A stretch of 9,555 nucleotides of DNA from CAINVV01 sp964506325 (GTDB taxonomy: Bacteria > Bacteroidota > Bacteroidia > Bacteroidales > Prolixibacteraceae). Below the pieces are notes generated by a model that worked only from the letters and a program-made list of their open reading frames with translations, was not told the origin of the DNA and did no database searches. The stretch spans positions 1 to 9,555 of the forward strand of contig CAZDLO010000128.1 in NCBI GenBank assembly GCA_964506325.1. The letters run 5' to 3'. The position numbers and the translations under genes were made by a program. Positions 1 through 7,234 of this stretch are shown here, one piece after another; position 1 is the first letter of the stretch, and the number at the start of each line of letters is the position of its first letter.

Positions 1-27
1 CAATTCACCTCAAAAGATAATACCTGA

Positions 28-171
28 TCATTTCCCCAATTGGGGTTTTTCATCCCGTTTAATAATCAACTTTATACCAACCTGATAATCCCCAAGCTTA
101 AAAGGGGCTGTGCCGGATAAATAATGGATTGTAAAAGTCTCATTACCTATGGCGTAGCCGGTCAGCCACAT
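28..171 (-). other. Doubtful 47-codon reading frame downstream of the six-hairpin glycosidase gene
   Basis: An ATG lies 11 bases after the stop of the upstream gene on the same strand. It opens a 47-codon frame that begins MWLTGYAIGN and ends in a TGA at 28-30. The peptide has a mixed, sheet-like composition (GNETFTIHYLSG, then GDYQVGIKLIIKRDEK) and no signal peptide or membrane segment. A weak AGG sits about six bases before the ATG. The frame also stays open backwards into the end of the upstream gene, so it could be chance, a tiny gene, or the tail of a decayed gene. I do not recognise it, and no function is assigned. The rest of positions 1-182 shows nothing else of note. Confidence 0.15.
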
Positions 172-182
172 TGATTGCCTGG

Positions 183-2900
183 TCAATATTCCACCACAAT
201 ATTTGCAGTTCCGGTAAAGTCCCTGATCAGAACCGACTCAGAAGATGCTTCATAAAGACCCCCGGTTACCCTGGTTGCTTTTTTCCCTTCAGGATGGGGG
301 AGACGAATCCGGATCTGGCGAGGTTTTCGATCTGAATTGCAGGTTATTCGGGCATCAACAGAACCGCTGTTAACATGTGAAGTCACCGATAAAGTCAGAG
401 GTCCAAAATAGGTTTCAACTTTGTAAAGAGAGATCTGTTTTCCCTCCTCCAGCCATTTGCGGGGAATTCCCGGCAATAATCTTAAGGTCTGCCCATCCTC
501 CAGGTATAACATCCATCGGGTTTCCATAAGGAACCATCCCTCTTCATGCGTCTTATGAGCGCTAACCTGGTAAAGGTGTTCCCAGAACGAGTAGGTCTCA
601 CGGTCTGCCAGGGCCGAGAATGTATTGTAATAGGTTTTTAAAAATGGTTTTACCATTCCCAGCTTTAGCTGAACCCAATTGTGCCGGCTGTAATAGGGCT
701 GACTGAATGCTGCGTTACGCTGGTAGAACAGTTCGCTGAGATAATTAAGCATCATTTGCGATACTGGTTCCTCGGGCGACACGACCTCACAAAAGACCAG
801 ATACAATGGGCCTAACAGCACATCAGGTGCAGTTATGGTCCCATGGGATACATAGTTTTCAGGGATGATATGCAATGCCCTGGGGCCAATAGCTTCGGTC
901 CAGGGAGGTACTGTCGGGCTCCAGCTTCCGTCGCCAAGCGGGACGACAGGTGAATTCGAAATGCTGTTTTCCAGAGAGATACGGATATCCTTCTTCCAGG
1001 CTAGTGCTTCCATCTCTAATCTTTTTGATTGAATAGGATCCACCTCCATCAGCATTTCGGCCACCCGGCTGAGTCCGAGAAAGGCATAGGCGTTAAGCAT
1101 ATACTGATGAAACGGATCCTCAGGATCTGCCACTTTCCCTGCAATCATTCCAAATCCTTTACCTTTGAGCTCTTCAACTTTATTGTTGGCCCTCCATTGG
1201 AGTAAAAATTGCGAAGCCTTAAGTAATTTAGGTTCGACCTGCCTGACCCACTCCTTGTCTTTCGTGTACCTGTAGTATTCACCCATACTCCAGAGGGCAG
1301 CGCCTGTCTCCACCATATACCCTCCAAAATTCTGAATCATTCCATCATCATGTTGTTTGTCAAGAAAAAACGTCAGCGACCTCCTGGCAATATCGGCCAG
1401 TCCCATAGAGTTGTAAAACTGGATTATGGGGGAACTTTCGGTTCCGATAGGGGTATAAACCCCTATGGCAGGTGCCAGCGTACCATCAGGATCCTTCCCG
1501 TATGTAACTAAATCAAGATGCAGCAATCCAGCCCGGATCATCTCGTTAATCCTGGGTTCGGGTACACTGATCTGAGCTGCCCCGGACAATTTCTCTTTCC
1601 AGAATTCCCTGCATTCACTGTGCCTTGCGTCGAATGATTGTTGTGTAAGAAGTTTAGCGCGATCTGCCGAAAGAGGAACATGTGGCAGATAAAATTCAAA
1701 TACTGCCTTTTCTCCGGGCTTTATTAAAACACAAATCTCCTCGTCATGCAAAGGAAGGCCATTGAGTTTAGAGATTCCAAACACTTTACCGGAAGCGTAA
1801 GATGAAAACCCATTTTCCTTGTTGAAGGTGTAGACATTTTTAATCCACCACCCGGCTCCGGGCCTGATCGTCTTAAACCATGCATATCTAGGTACGGAAG
1901 ACCGGTTGAACGCTTCGCAGCGATAATACAAGACAGTCGTCTCCGTCTTGTTACTTTCCTCTTCAACCCTGGGCTTTACTAATTCCTCCTGTGCTTTGGT
2001 GAGCATATGCCCCCCGCTGAACTGGTCTGCCACCAGGTAATCTGTACCAATAGCAGCCAGGCTATTAAGCCGGGATTTTTCCAGTGATACAAATGCAGTT
2101 GATTGATATACAATGTCTTCATCGTCCATCACTGAATGAAGGATAGGAAGCACACCCTCCTCCAGCCGTCGTGTTGTATTTATGGCAACACCCTGGCCAC
2201 GTCCAATGAGATAAGTATATTCACTGATCTTGTTGTCCAGATCAGGCAATTTAATGGCAGTGGATGAATTCCGGGGTCTGATCAGATTCATCTCACTTGC
2301 CGGATGGGAACGATTGTCAGTTAATTCAAAGATCCTGATATCGCGGCTGATTCCAAGCCATGTCGTGCACGGCATGTTTCGGGTATGAACGGCAGCAGAG
2401 TCAAAACACTCTTCCGGTTCGTCTTCAATTTGACGAATCTTATTCTTTAGCCCCTGTCGGTCAACAGCTGTGGCTATTTGATCATAGGTGCGCAGGTCGT
2501 CAGCTGACGAGACCGTAACCTGGTAACCGGGGATATATATAGGATAGTCGCTACTCACATCCCGAAGAAAAAAGGAAAAGGGGTTTAGGGCAGTCCTGAC
2601 TGTGATTCTTGTCGCATCACTGCCGGTATTATTCTGAACATTTGTGACAGTGGCTTCGAGTCGTGTGTCCCCATTCGTCCTGAACTCAAATGAATTGCCC
2701 TTGACCTTACCCTTGCCTTTGCTGATATCAATGCGTAACAACTGTCCATTCGTGACCTCCAGTATTCCTTTGGGTTGGCTGTTTCGCCAAACGATGGCAA
2801 TTTTTTGAAATGAAGGGCCTGTCTTGTTTTGGCTGAAAGTGCTGAATGAGCAAACGAGGATGATAAAAACCCCAATAAAACTTTGTTTTTTGTAGCCCAT
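183..2900 (-). CDS. Secreted six-hairpin (alpha/alpha barrel) glycosidase-like protein, family unassigned
   Basis: This 905-residue protein starts with a Sec signal peptide: Lys4-Lys5, a hydrophobic run at about 8-19, and likely cleavage near residue 23. Cys17 does not sit in a proper lipobox, so export as a soluble or periplasmic protein is more likely than lipidation. Residues ~30-440 look like a beta-sandwich domain. Residues ~445-800 are helix-rich with repeated aromatic and Gly-containing hairpins, as in six-hairpin glycosidases. Residues ~803-905 are a small beta domain opened by LRLLPGIPRKW, as seen after GH78/GH95-type barrels. Candidate acidic catalytic residues are Asp518-Asp519 (HDDG), Glu531 (VETG), Glu669 (WTEA) and Glu793 (METRW), but I cannot pick the pair. 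The ATG is the first in frame and is followed at once by the signal peptide. The gene follows the GH141-like gene by 43 bases and is probably co-transcribed. The substrate is unknown; the context suggests an exo-acting enzyme on a complex polysaccharide. Confidence 0.75.
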   Translation of the reverse strand: MGYKKQSFIGVFIILVCSFSTFSQNKTGPSFQKIAIVWRNSQPKGILEVTNGQLLRIDISKGKGKVKGNSFEFRTNGDTRLEATVTNVQNNTGSDATRITVRTALNPFSFFLRDVSSDYPIYIPGYQVTVSSADDLRTYDQIATAVDRQGLKNKIRQIEDEPEECFDSAAVHTRNMPCTTWLGISRDIRIFELTDNRSHPASEMNLIRPRNSSTAIKLPDLDNKISEYTYLIGRGQGVAINTTRRLEEGVLPILHSVMDDEDIVYQSTAFVSLEKSRLNSLAAIGTDYLVADQFSGGHMLTKAQEELVKPRVEEESNKTETTVLYYRCEAFNRSSVPRYAWFKTIRPGAGWWIKNVYTFNKENGFSSYASGKVFGISKLNGLPLHDEEICVLIKPGEKAVFEFYLPHVPLSADRAKLLTQQSFDARHSECREFWKEKLSGAAQISVPEPRINEMIRAGLLHLDLVTYGKDPDGTLAPAIGVYTPIGTESSPIIQFYNSMGLADIARRSLTFFLDKQHDDGMIQNFGGYMVETGAALWSMGEYYRYTKDKEWVRQVEPKLLKASQFLLQWRANNKVEELKGKGFGMIAGKVADPEDPFHQYMLNAYAFLGLSRVAEMLMEVDPIQSKRLEMEALAWKKDIRISLENSISNSPVVPLGDGSWSPTVPPWTEAIGPRALHIIPENYVSHGTITAPDVLLGPLYLVFCEVVSPEEPVSQMMLNYLSELFYQRNAAFSQPYYSRHNWVQLKLGMVKPFLKTYYNTFSALADRETYSFWEHLYQVSAHKTHEEGWFLMETRWMLYLEDGQTLRLLPGIPRKWLEEGKQISLYKVETYFGPLTLSVTSHVNSGSVDARITCNSDRKPRQIRIRLPHPEGKKATRVTGGLYEASSESVLIRDFTGTANIVVEY

Positions 2901-2943
2901 ATTGCTGGATTAAGCTGACTAATTTTAATTAAAACCTACCTGA
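2901..2943 (-). other. Short intergenic spacer joining two genes of one operon
   Basis: Only 43 bases separate the stop of the beta-helix gene from the ATG of the six-hairpin gene, and both read on the minus strand. There is no GC-rich hairpin with a T-run, so read-through transcription is expected. The spacer contains a perfect 12-base AT palindrome (TTTTAATTAAAA, 2923-2934). It also contains AATCCAGCAAT immediately before the ATG, closely matching the sequence before the GH89 start. No Shine-Dalgarno sequence is present, as is usual in Bacteroidota. Confidence 0.6.
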
Positions 2944-5886
2944 CTATTCATCCTGTACCTTTACGCACCAATCGGTGAAAGTAACAGTGTATGGTTTGTT
3001 ATTTGAAGAGCCGGCAGCAAGCCCCAGGTCAACCAAGTCTGTTATGCCGGGAAGTGCCGTTGAGGTACGTCGAATGATCCAGTTTTTGCCGTCAACACTA
3101 ACATACCCGCTGTAGGTTTTTCCATGCCGTTCGAGTTTTAGCCAAACAGGCATTTTGGTATTTTCCGGCAGATTCTCACTGGCTGCCTTGTGCATGCTGC
3201 CATCGCCAAATTCGTCGTATTCAATACCTGCACGGTTGGGAGTGGTAAACATTAGTACAGAGCCCGGACTACCTTTTTCAACGTCGAAACTTTGCGTGAT
3301 ATCATTCCGCGCAAACAGACCTGACCGAAACCAGGCCTCTGTATTTTCGCCAAAAGCAGCAACCTTTACTGTAGCGACAAAATCACCCTTGATCTGTTTG
3401 AGATAGACAGCCGCATAGGCATCTTCAGCATGAAAGAAATCACTGCCTGCCGCTGTTATCTTATAGTTTCCGTTTTGTTGGTCTATCTCTAAACCGGCAG
3501 GTTTGGCTTTCCCTGATATGTAAGTGAGAAGCTTTTCCTTTTTCAAATCCAGCTCCTTGTACCTGGAGACCGTAAGCATAATTTCCGAGCTGTTTCCAAT
3601 ACGAACAGGATATATTCCGACCCCAGGAACAATCTCAAACTTAACCTCCTTTTCCTCCAGGGGTTTCAGTGACAATGCCATACTTTTTAACTCCTTGCCA
3701 TCGGCATAGATTCCAACAGTTGCCTGGTAGTTTTCCTTCTTAACATTCTTAGCAACGGCGCTCACTTGAATGCTTTCCCCCGAAAGCAGCCTGGACTCCG
3801 AAGAACGGATATTATCGAACACAATGGACGGCATCTCGCCTGTAACGTTAACTGCCTGTACTTCTGTTTCACCTATGGCAATTTCATTCCTGCCACTGTT
3901 GAGCAATCGAAATTCAAACGCTACTCTCCGGCTATTGTTTTTTACAACAGGAAACTCTTTTGATTGAAAAATCTTACCATTGATGTATAAATAGACCGGC
4001 GCAAAACCGGTGGAGCCTGAGTTAAAAATATCCGCCGAAACATTAACTACTGAACCTGCAGGTATTGAATTTGAATCTGTCAACGCACTGCTGAGAATTT
4101 TGAGGTCTGATGCAAAAAAGGCTGGTTCGCCCTCAATTATTTCCTCCGGGGCATTTTTGGGTGCCTCAATGAGCTCATTATTCCTGTAGACATTATCTGT
4201 CAGGTATGCCCCGTTCAGTTTCATGGTTCTCTGCTCAATATCGTAATAAATATTTTTCTCCACTACCCAGTCTTTTGCCAGGCAATCGAACCAGATGGGG
4301 ACATTCTCGTTGGTGAACCCACGGCGTACCCTGTGGAAAAGGTTATTCCTTACAAAAGAATTTAGTGTCAGGCCGGCGAGCTTAATAACCCCGGTATCAT
4401 CGGCATCATTCTGCATATCGTCGAAGTGGTTGTACTCTATAAGGTAGCTTCCATCTGCTTCTTCCTCCATATTGCCCCATTGACATGAGATGCAGTTGGG
4501 CCAATAGCTCTTGTAAAAATAGTTATGAGAGATAGTGGTAAAATTGGTGTACAGAAACGCTATTACATCGCCTCCGCACCCGATGAATTTATTCTTGTAA
4601 ATCATCGTTTGTTTTACCTGCTGCCTGATATTCCCAATTTCCTTAGGACCCATTCCTTTAACAGCCCCTCTCGTTAGTTGACTGAAAGTGTTGTTTGCGA
4701 TACGGATATTTGTACATCCATAGCCTAGTTTTATAGCTGTACTTTCGCTGTTGCTGAGTTGTGAGTATTCGATTTCGCAGGATTGGGCATAATCATAAGA
4801 AATAACTGTTCCACCGGCTGTAACTCCATCGAAAGTTAATCCATGAAAACGCAGGTTCCGAACAGGCCGTCCCTCCTCTCCTGTCACAGTTACCAGGCGG
4901 TTATACCGTGGGATGCACATTTTGGCTTCATTCGGATTACTCATCCCTTTCATTGGAATGTAGCTGATTTCTTTTTTCCCCTTGTCAAAGCACCATTCAC
5001 CGGGCAGATTCATTGCATCCTTAACATTCTCGACATAGTAGCGGGGAGGGACGAGAAGCAGGCGAGGTTCGGGGTGAGCCAGGTAAGCCGTCTGTTTTTT
5101 CTCGTCTACTTTGGCAATGGAATTCTCGACGATGGCCCAGCGCATCAGCAAAATAACCCGGTTGTCAGCCATGTCTTGCCAATTTTTCAGGTCCCCTTTT
5201 CTGAAGTTAAGCTCTGAATTACTGGTCAGTTTTTCAACGGTAAAATAACCGGAATCCGGAGTCCGGGCCGGGGTTTGCTTGTAACCGTTGGCAAGCAATG
5301 TTGTTGCATCTTCCTGTATAAAAGGTGCAACCCAGCCATTGCCTGATTTTTTCCAGTTTGTTACCTCAATACCACCTGAGATGACCGGCTTTTCACCCGG
5401 GAAAGCAGCATAGGTTACATAGTGGTCTCTGAGATGGTTAAATTCAAAAGCACCCGTTGGGAGGTTTGTTTCCACGCGTTCTCCACCGTCTTTTGGCTTA
5501 AATTCCAGAGGAGAGCTTAAGGTGTAGAGCCCCTCCCGAATAAAAACAACGATATCCCTGCCTTTCCCAAACGGATGGTTACTTCCGATATATCTTGAAA
5601 TGTTTGATATTTTCTTTGATTGATATACTTGAGCCTTAAGCTCGCGAACAGCTTGCTGCGCCCTGTTAACCGTTGCGAACGGACCATCAGTGGCTGTAGC
5701 ATTTGGTTCAGCAAGTGTCCCTGTCCAGTTATCGTTGCCTTTTGGGGAAACGTAAAAATCTCCCTTTGCTTTTGTCGCATCAAATTCTTGCCTTGACTCA
5801 CTGCGCATCAATGTTCCATCCCGGAGCTGGGCTGATAGCGAAGCTGTTGTGATGAGCAGCGTCAAAAATAAAATTGTCTTTCTCAT
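2944..5886 (-). CDS. Secreted right-handed beta-helix protein, GH141-like, with CARDB-like and concanavalin-like C-terminal domains
   Basis: This 980-residue protein has a Sec signal peptide (MRKTILFLTLLITTASLSAQ, cleavage near residue 20). The mature part opens with DFYVSPKGNDNWTGT (43-57) and PFATVNRAQQAV (69-80), the hallmark entry of GH141-type and related parallel beta-helix enzymes. The helix runs to about residue 575, with repeated N-rich turns (IRIANNTF, YLIEYNHFDDM, FVRNNLFHRV). Its acidic motif NDADDTGVIKLAG (493-505) is the best candidate active-site region. Residues ~592-680 and ~685-775 are two CARDB-like beta-sandwich repeats. Residues ~795-980 look like a concanavalin-type domain of the DUF1349 kind (MPVWLKLERHGKTYSGYVS, 912-930). 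Characterised GH141 members act on alpha-L-fucosides or xylan, so the exact substrate here is open. It could instead be a polysaccharide lyase or an epimerase-type helix. It is the first gene of the apparent pair with the six-hairpin protein. Confidence 0.8.
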   Translation of the reverse strand: MRKTILFLTLLITTASLSAQLRDGTLMRSESRQEFDATKAKGDFYVSPKGNDNWTGTLAEPNATATDGPFATVNRAQQAVRELKAQVYQSKKISNISRYIGSNHPFGKGRDIVVFIREGLYTLSSPLEFKPKDGGERVETNLPTGAFEFNHLRDHYVTYAAFPGEKPVISGGIEVTNWKKSGNGWVAPFIQEDATTLLANGYKQTPARTPDSGYFTVEKLTSNSELNFRKGDLKNWQDMADNRVILLMRWAIVENSIAKVDEKKQTAYLAHPEPRLLLVPPRYYVENVKDAMNLPGEWCFDKGKKEISYIPMKGMSNPNEAKMCIPRYNRLVTVTGEEGRPVRNLRFHGLTFDGVTAGGTVISYDYAQSCEIEYSQLSNSESTAIKLGYGCTNIRIANNTFSQLTRGAVKGMGPKEIGNIRQQVKQTMIYKNKFIGCGGDVIAFLYTNFTTISHNYFYKSYWPNCISCQWGNMEEEADGSYLIEYNHFDDMQNDADDTGVIKLAGLTLNSFVRNNLFHRVRRGFTNENVPIWFDCLAKDWVVEKNIYYDIEQRTMKLNGAYLTDNVYRNNELIEAPKNAPEEIIEGEPAFFASDLKILSSALTDSNSIPAGSVVNVSADIFNSGSTGFAPVYLYINGKIFQSKEFPVVKNNSRRVAFEFRLLNSGRNEIAIGETEVQAVNVTGEMPSIVFDNIRSSESRLLSGESIQVSAVAKNVKKENYQATVGIYADGKELKSMALSLKPLEEKEVKFEIVPGVGIYPVRIGNSSEIMLTVSRYKELDLKKEKLLTYISGKAKPAGLEIDQQNGNYKITAAGSDFFHAEDAYAAVYLKQIKGDFVATVKVAAFGENTEAWFRSGLFARNDITQSFDVEKGSPGSVLMFTTPNRAGIEYDEFGDGSMHKAASENLPENTKMPVWLKLERHGKTYSGYVSVDGKNWIIRRTSTALPGITDLVDLGLAAGSSNNKPYTVTFTDWCVKVQDE

Positions 5887-5993
5887 TTATGAATTTATTT
5901 CTTATAAATCTACTGTAAATATGGTAAAAGAGGTGTTTTAGCTTATCTGCCTTAGCTTTCAAAATATATCAGTCGAAGGCAGTTACTAAAGCG

Positions 5994-6320
5994 ATGAAAA
6001 TACGAAGAAAAATGGGATTATCCATTCAAATGGTTTGTAAGGAGTTTCAAGTTCCCAGGTCTTTTTTTTACCGGCAAAAGATGGATGAAATCTTATTATC
6101 CGTTTTCATCCATCCAGTCTTTCAGGCTGCCGGTGTTAACCTTCAGAATTCTTCAACGAAACAGGTAACTCATTCATCAACAATTGGTTTGCAGAACAAC
6201 ATTATTTTTGCAAGTATCTCTAAGTCAGGTATATGCAGAAGAAAGTCAGTGTATATTTTCTTGTTTAAGCCAGGATTTAGCAGATTCTGTGGGTTTTTGG
6301 CAGAAAGTATCAGACTGTAG
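5994..6320 (+). pseudogene. Possible remnant of an IS3-type transposase
   Basis: The frame starts MKIRRKMGLSIQMVCKEFQV and continues PRSFFYRQK. The pattern 'G-x-S-x-x-x-x-C-x-x-F-x-V-x-R-S-x-x-Y' resembles the helix-turn-helix segment at the start of IS3-family OrfB proteins (…LC..LGVSRS.YY…). After about residue 30 the translation loses protein-like character. It is low in complexity, has no DDE motif, and ends after 108 codons, whereas an intact OrfB is about 270-300 residues. No terminal inverted repeats or target duplication are obvious. It would be a short broken scrap rather than a working element. It may equally be a chance open frame, because the match is short and was judged by eye. 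Confidence 0.25.
6070..6134. repeat. Interrupted inverted repeat (6 bp + 11 bp stems)
   Basis: The arms GATGGATGAAA (6080-6090) and TTTCATCCATC (6104-6114) are perfect reverse complements around a 13-base loop. Outside them, ACCGGC (6070-6075) and GCCGGT (6129-6134) also pair, with unequal internal loops of 4 and 14 bases. The structure could form in either strand's RNA. It lacks an immediate long T-run on either strand, so it is not a convincing terminator. It could be an insertion-sequence end, a regulatory hairpin, or a small structured RNA. Confidence 0.5.
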
Positions 6321-6459
6321 TTTGTGCGTTTTAATGGAAAGGATTTAATTATTTCAAATTTCAGTTTTTTTGGAAGAGCAAAGAAGGAGAATGAAAAATA
6401 CCTGGGATGATTGAATTTATAATTTACCTACTTTTAACTTGCTTAGACAGGTTCTTTTA

Positions 6460-6490
6460 CCCAAATTGACCTGCATCAGGTAAATTCGGG
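6460..6490. promoter_or_regulatory. Near-palindromic 31-base element ahead of the GH106-type remnant
   Basis: Positions 6460-6473 and 6477-6490 are reverse complements at 12 of 14 places around a CAT centre. The core is ACCTG-CAT-CAGGT, flanked by CCCAAATT and AATTCGGG. The element ends 47 bases before the ATG at 6538. As DNA this is the size and symmetry of a dimeric repressor or activator operator. As RNA it would form a hairpin in the 5' leader. Which of these applies cannot be told from one copy, and no regulator gene is in the window. Confidence 0.4.
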
Positions 6491-6537
6491 CAATCAGACA
6501 GTAACTGGATCGATCGAAAATTTTTAAAAAGGTAAAA

Positions 6538-7189
6538 ATGCCATCCAAGCTAACATTAGACCGCAGGGTATTTATTAAGGGAATTTCAGGTGGTGCAGTC
6601 GGAATTATGTCCGGTTGCTGGATAAATTTGTCGGCTGCAAATTCAATGGACCCAGCCGATTCCGGAAATCACGTCGTGGAGCGATCATGCCGATGAAGGA
6701 GTAAGGTATTTCTCCGGAAAGGCAACCTATCTTAAGAAGATTACTATTCCTGCTGAAATGGTCAGGAGCGACCGGCAGTTATTCCTGGACCTCGGGGAGG
6801 TGGAGGTTATGGCCAGGGTGAAGTTAAATGGTAAAGAGCTGGGGATTCTTTGGAAAAGGCCATTCCGAATGGATATTACAAGTGCCGCGCGGGTTGGGGA
6901 AAACTCTGTTGAACTAACCGTTGTAAATCTTTGGCCCAACCGGCTTATCGGAGATGAATTTCTTCCGGAGGACCGCAACTGGTCGGAAAAGGGGGCTGCC
7001 ACCGCTTCCTCCAAAACAGTAATGCAATCGCTGAAGGAATATCCGAAATGGTTTCTTGACGGCCAACCGAGTCCGACGGGAAGGTTCACCTTCAGCATCA
7101 TAAAAGTTTGGTCGAAGGATGATGCCCTCAGGAGGTCCGGACTTCTCGGACCAGTTACCTTACATGTTATCGCAAAAGTGATTTCGTAG
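6538..7189 (+). pseudogene. Internally deleted GH106-type (alpha-L-rhamnosidase-like) gene: Tat leader joined out of frame to the C-terminus
   Basis: The ATG at 6538 follows an A-rich AAAAAGGTAAAA context and encodes 52 codons, stopping at 6694-6696. This leader carries a twin-arginine motif (RRVFIKG, residues 9-15) and a lipobox-like MSGC ending at Cys27, so the original product was probably an exported lipoprotein. A different frame is open from 6626 to the TAG at 7187-7189. It encodes ITSWSDHADEGVRYFSGKA, then LFLDLGEVEV, LWPNRLIGDE, and finally SGLLGPVTL. This is the typical C-terminal galactose-binding-like end of GH106 enzymes, which are normally about 1000 residues or more. The catalytic part is therefore absent, and the two pieces meet out of frame somewhere within 6626-6696. 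The last piece could be translated alone from an ATG at 6758 (143 codons) but would lack a signal and an active site. It converges on the GH89 gene with a 45-base gap and no clear terminator. The leader and tail might come from different parent genes. Confidence 0.8.
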
Positions 7190-7234
7190 AAGAGCTGTAC
7201 CAAGGGAAGTAACAGGTTGTGTCATATTTCTGTA

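Larger units (their letters stand above)
5887..6537. other. 651-base AT-rich region between divergent genes, no intact gene
   Basis: This region separates the minus-strand beta-helix gene from the plus-strand GH106-type remnant. It holds an open frame at 5994-6320 whose first ~30 residues look transposase-like, an interrupted hairpin at 6070-6134, a near-palindrome at 6460-6490, and several homopolymer tracts (T runs near 6062-6069 and 6364-6371). The stretch 6350-6459 shows nothing I can name. Promoters for both flanking genes should lie here, but no exact TTTG / TAnnTTTG pair is visible. The low GC and lack of coding character suggest a regulatory region mixed with insertion or deletion debris. 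Confidence 0.55.

Noticed and set aside
34..50. CCCCAATTGGGG followed by five T on the plus strand, resembling a terminator
   Set aside because: The stem is only four GC pairs with a four-base loop, no plus-strand gene ends there, and for the minus-strand gene the T-run is on the wrong side.
4843..5217. 124-codon plus-strand frame inside the beta-helix gene
   Set aside because: It lies opposite a well-supported coding region, lacks a signal or known motif, and its composition is that of an antisense frame.
5960..5990. Minus-strand TTTA - 18 bases - TATATTTTG as a promoter for the beta-helix gene
   Set aside because: Both halves deviate from TTTG / TAnnTTTG (one substitution and one extra T), and such matches are common in AT-rich DNA. 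TAGATTTA at 5905-5912 is no better.
6385..6414. AAGGAG just before ATG with a seven-codon frame (MKNTWDD)
   Set aside because: The spacing between AAGGAG and ATG is too short for a normal ribosome site, and the frame ends after seven codons.
6460..6500. ACCTGCATCAGGTAAATTCGGGCAAT as a TPP-type riboswitch fragment
   Set aside because: It has a superficial likeness to the thi-box, but the conserved CTGAGA block and the rest of the aptamer are absent, and the gene downstream is a glycosidase.
6727..7203. 158-codon open frame on the minus strand opposite the GH106-type tail
   Set aside because: The plus-strand frame has clear GH106-type motifs; the opposite frame is Arg/Ser-rich without recognisable features and is a shadow.
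7190..7234. Terminator between the convergent GH106-type remnant and GH89 gene
   Set aside because: No stable GC stem followed by a T-run is visible in the 45 bases on either strand.
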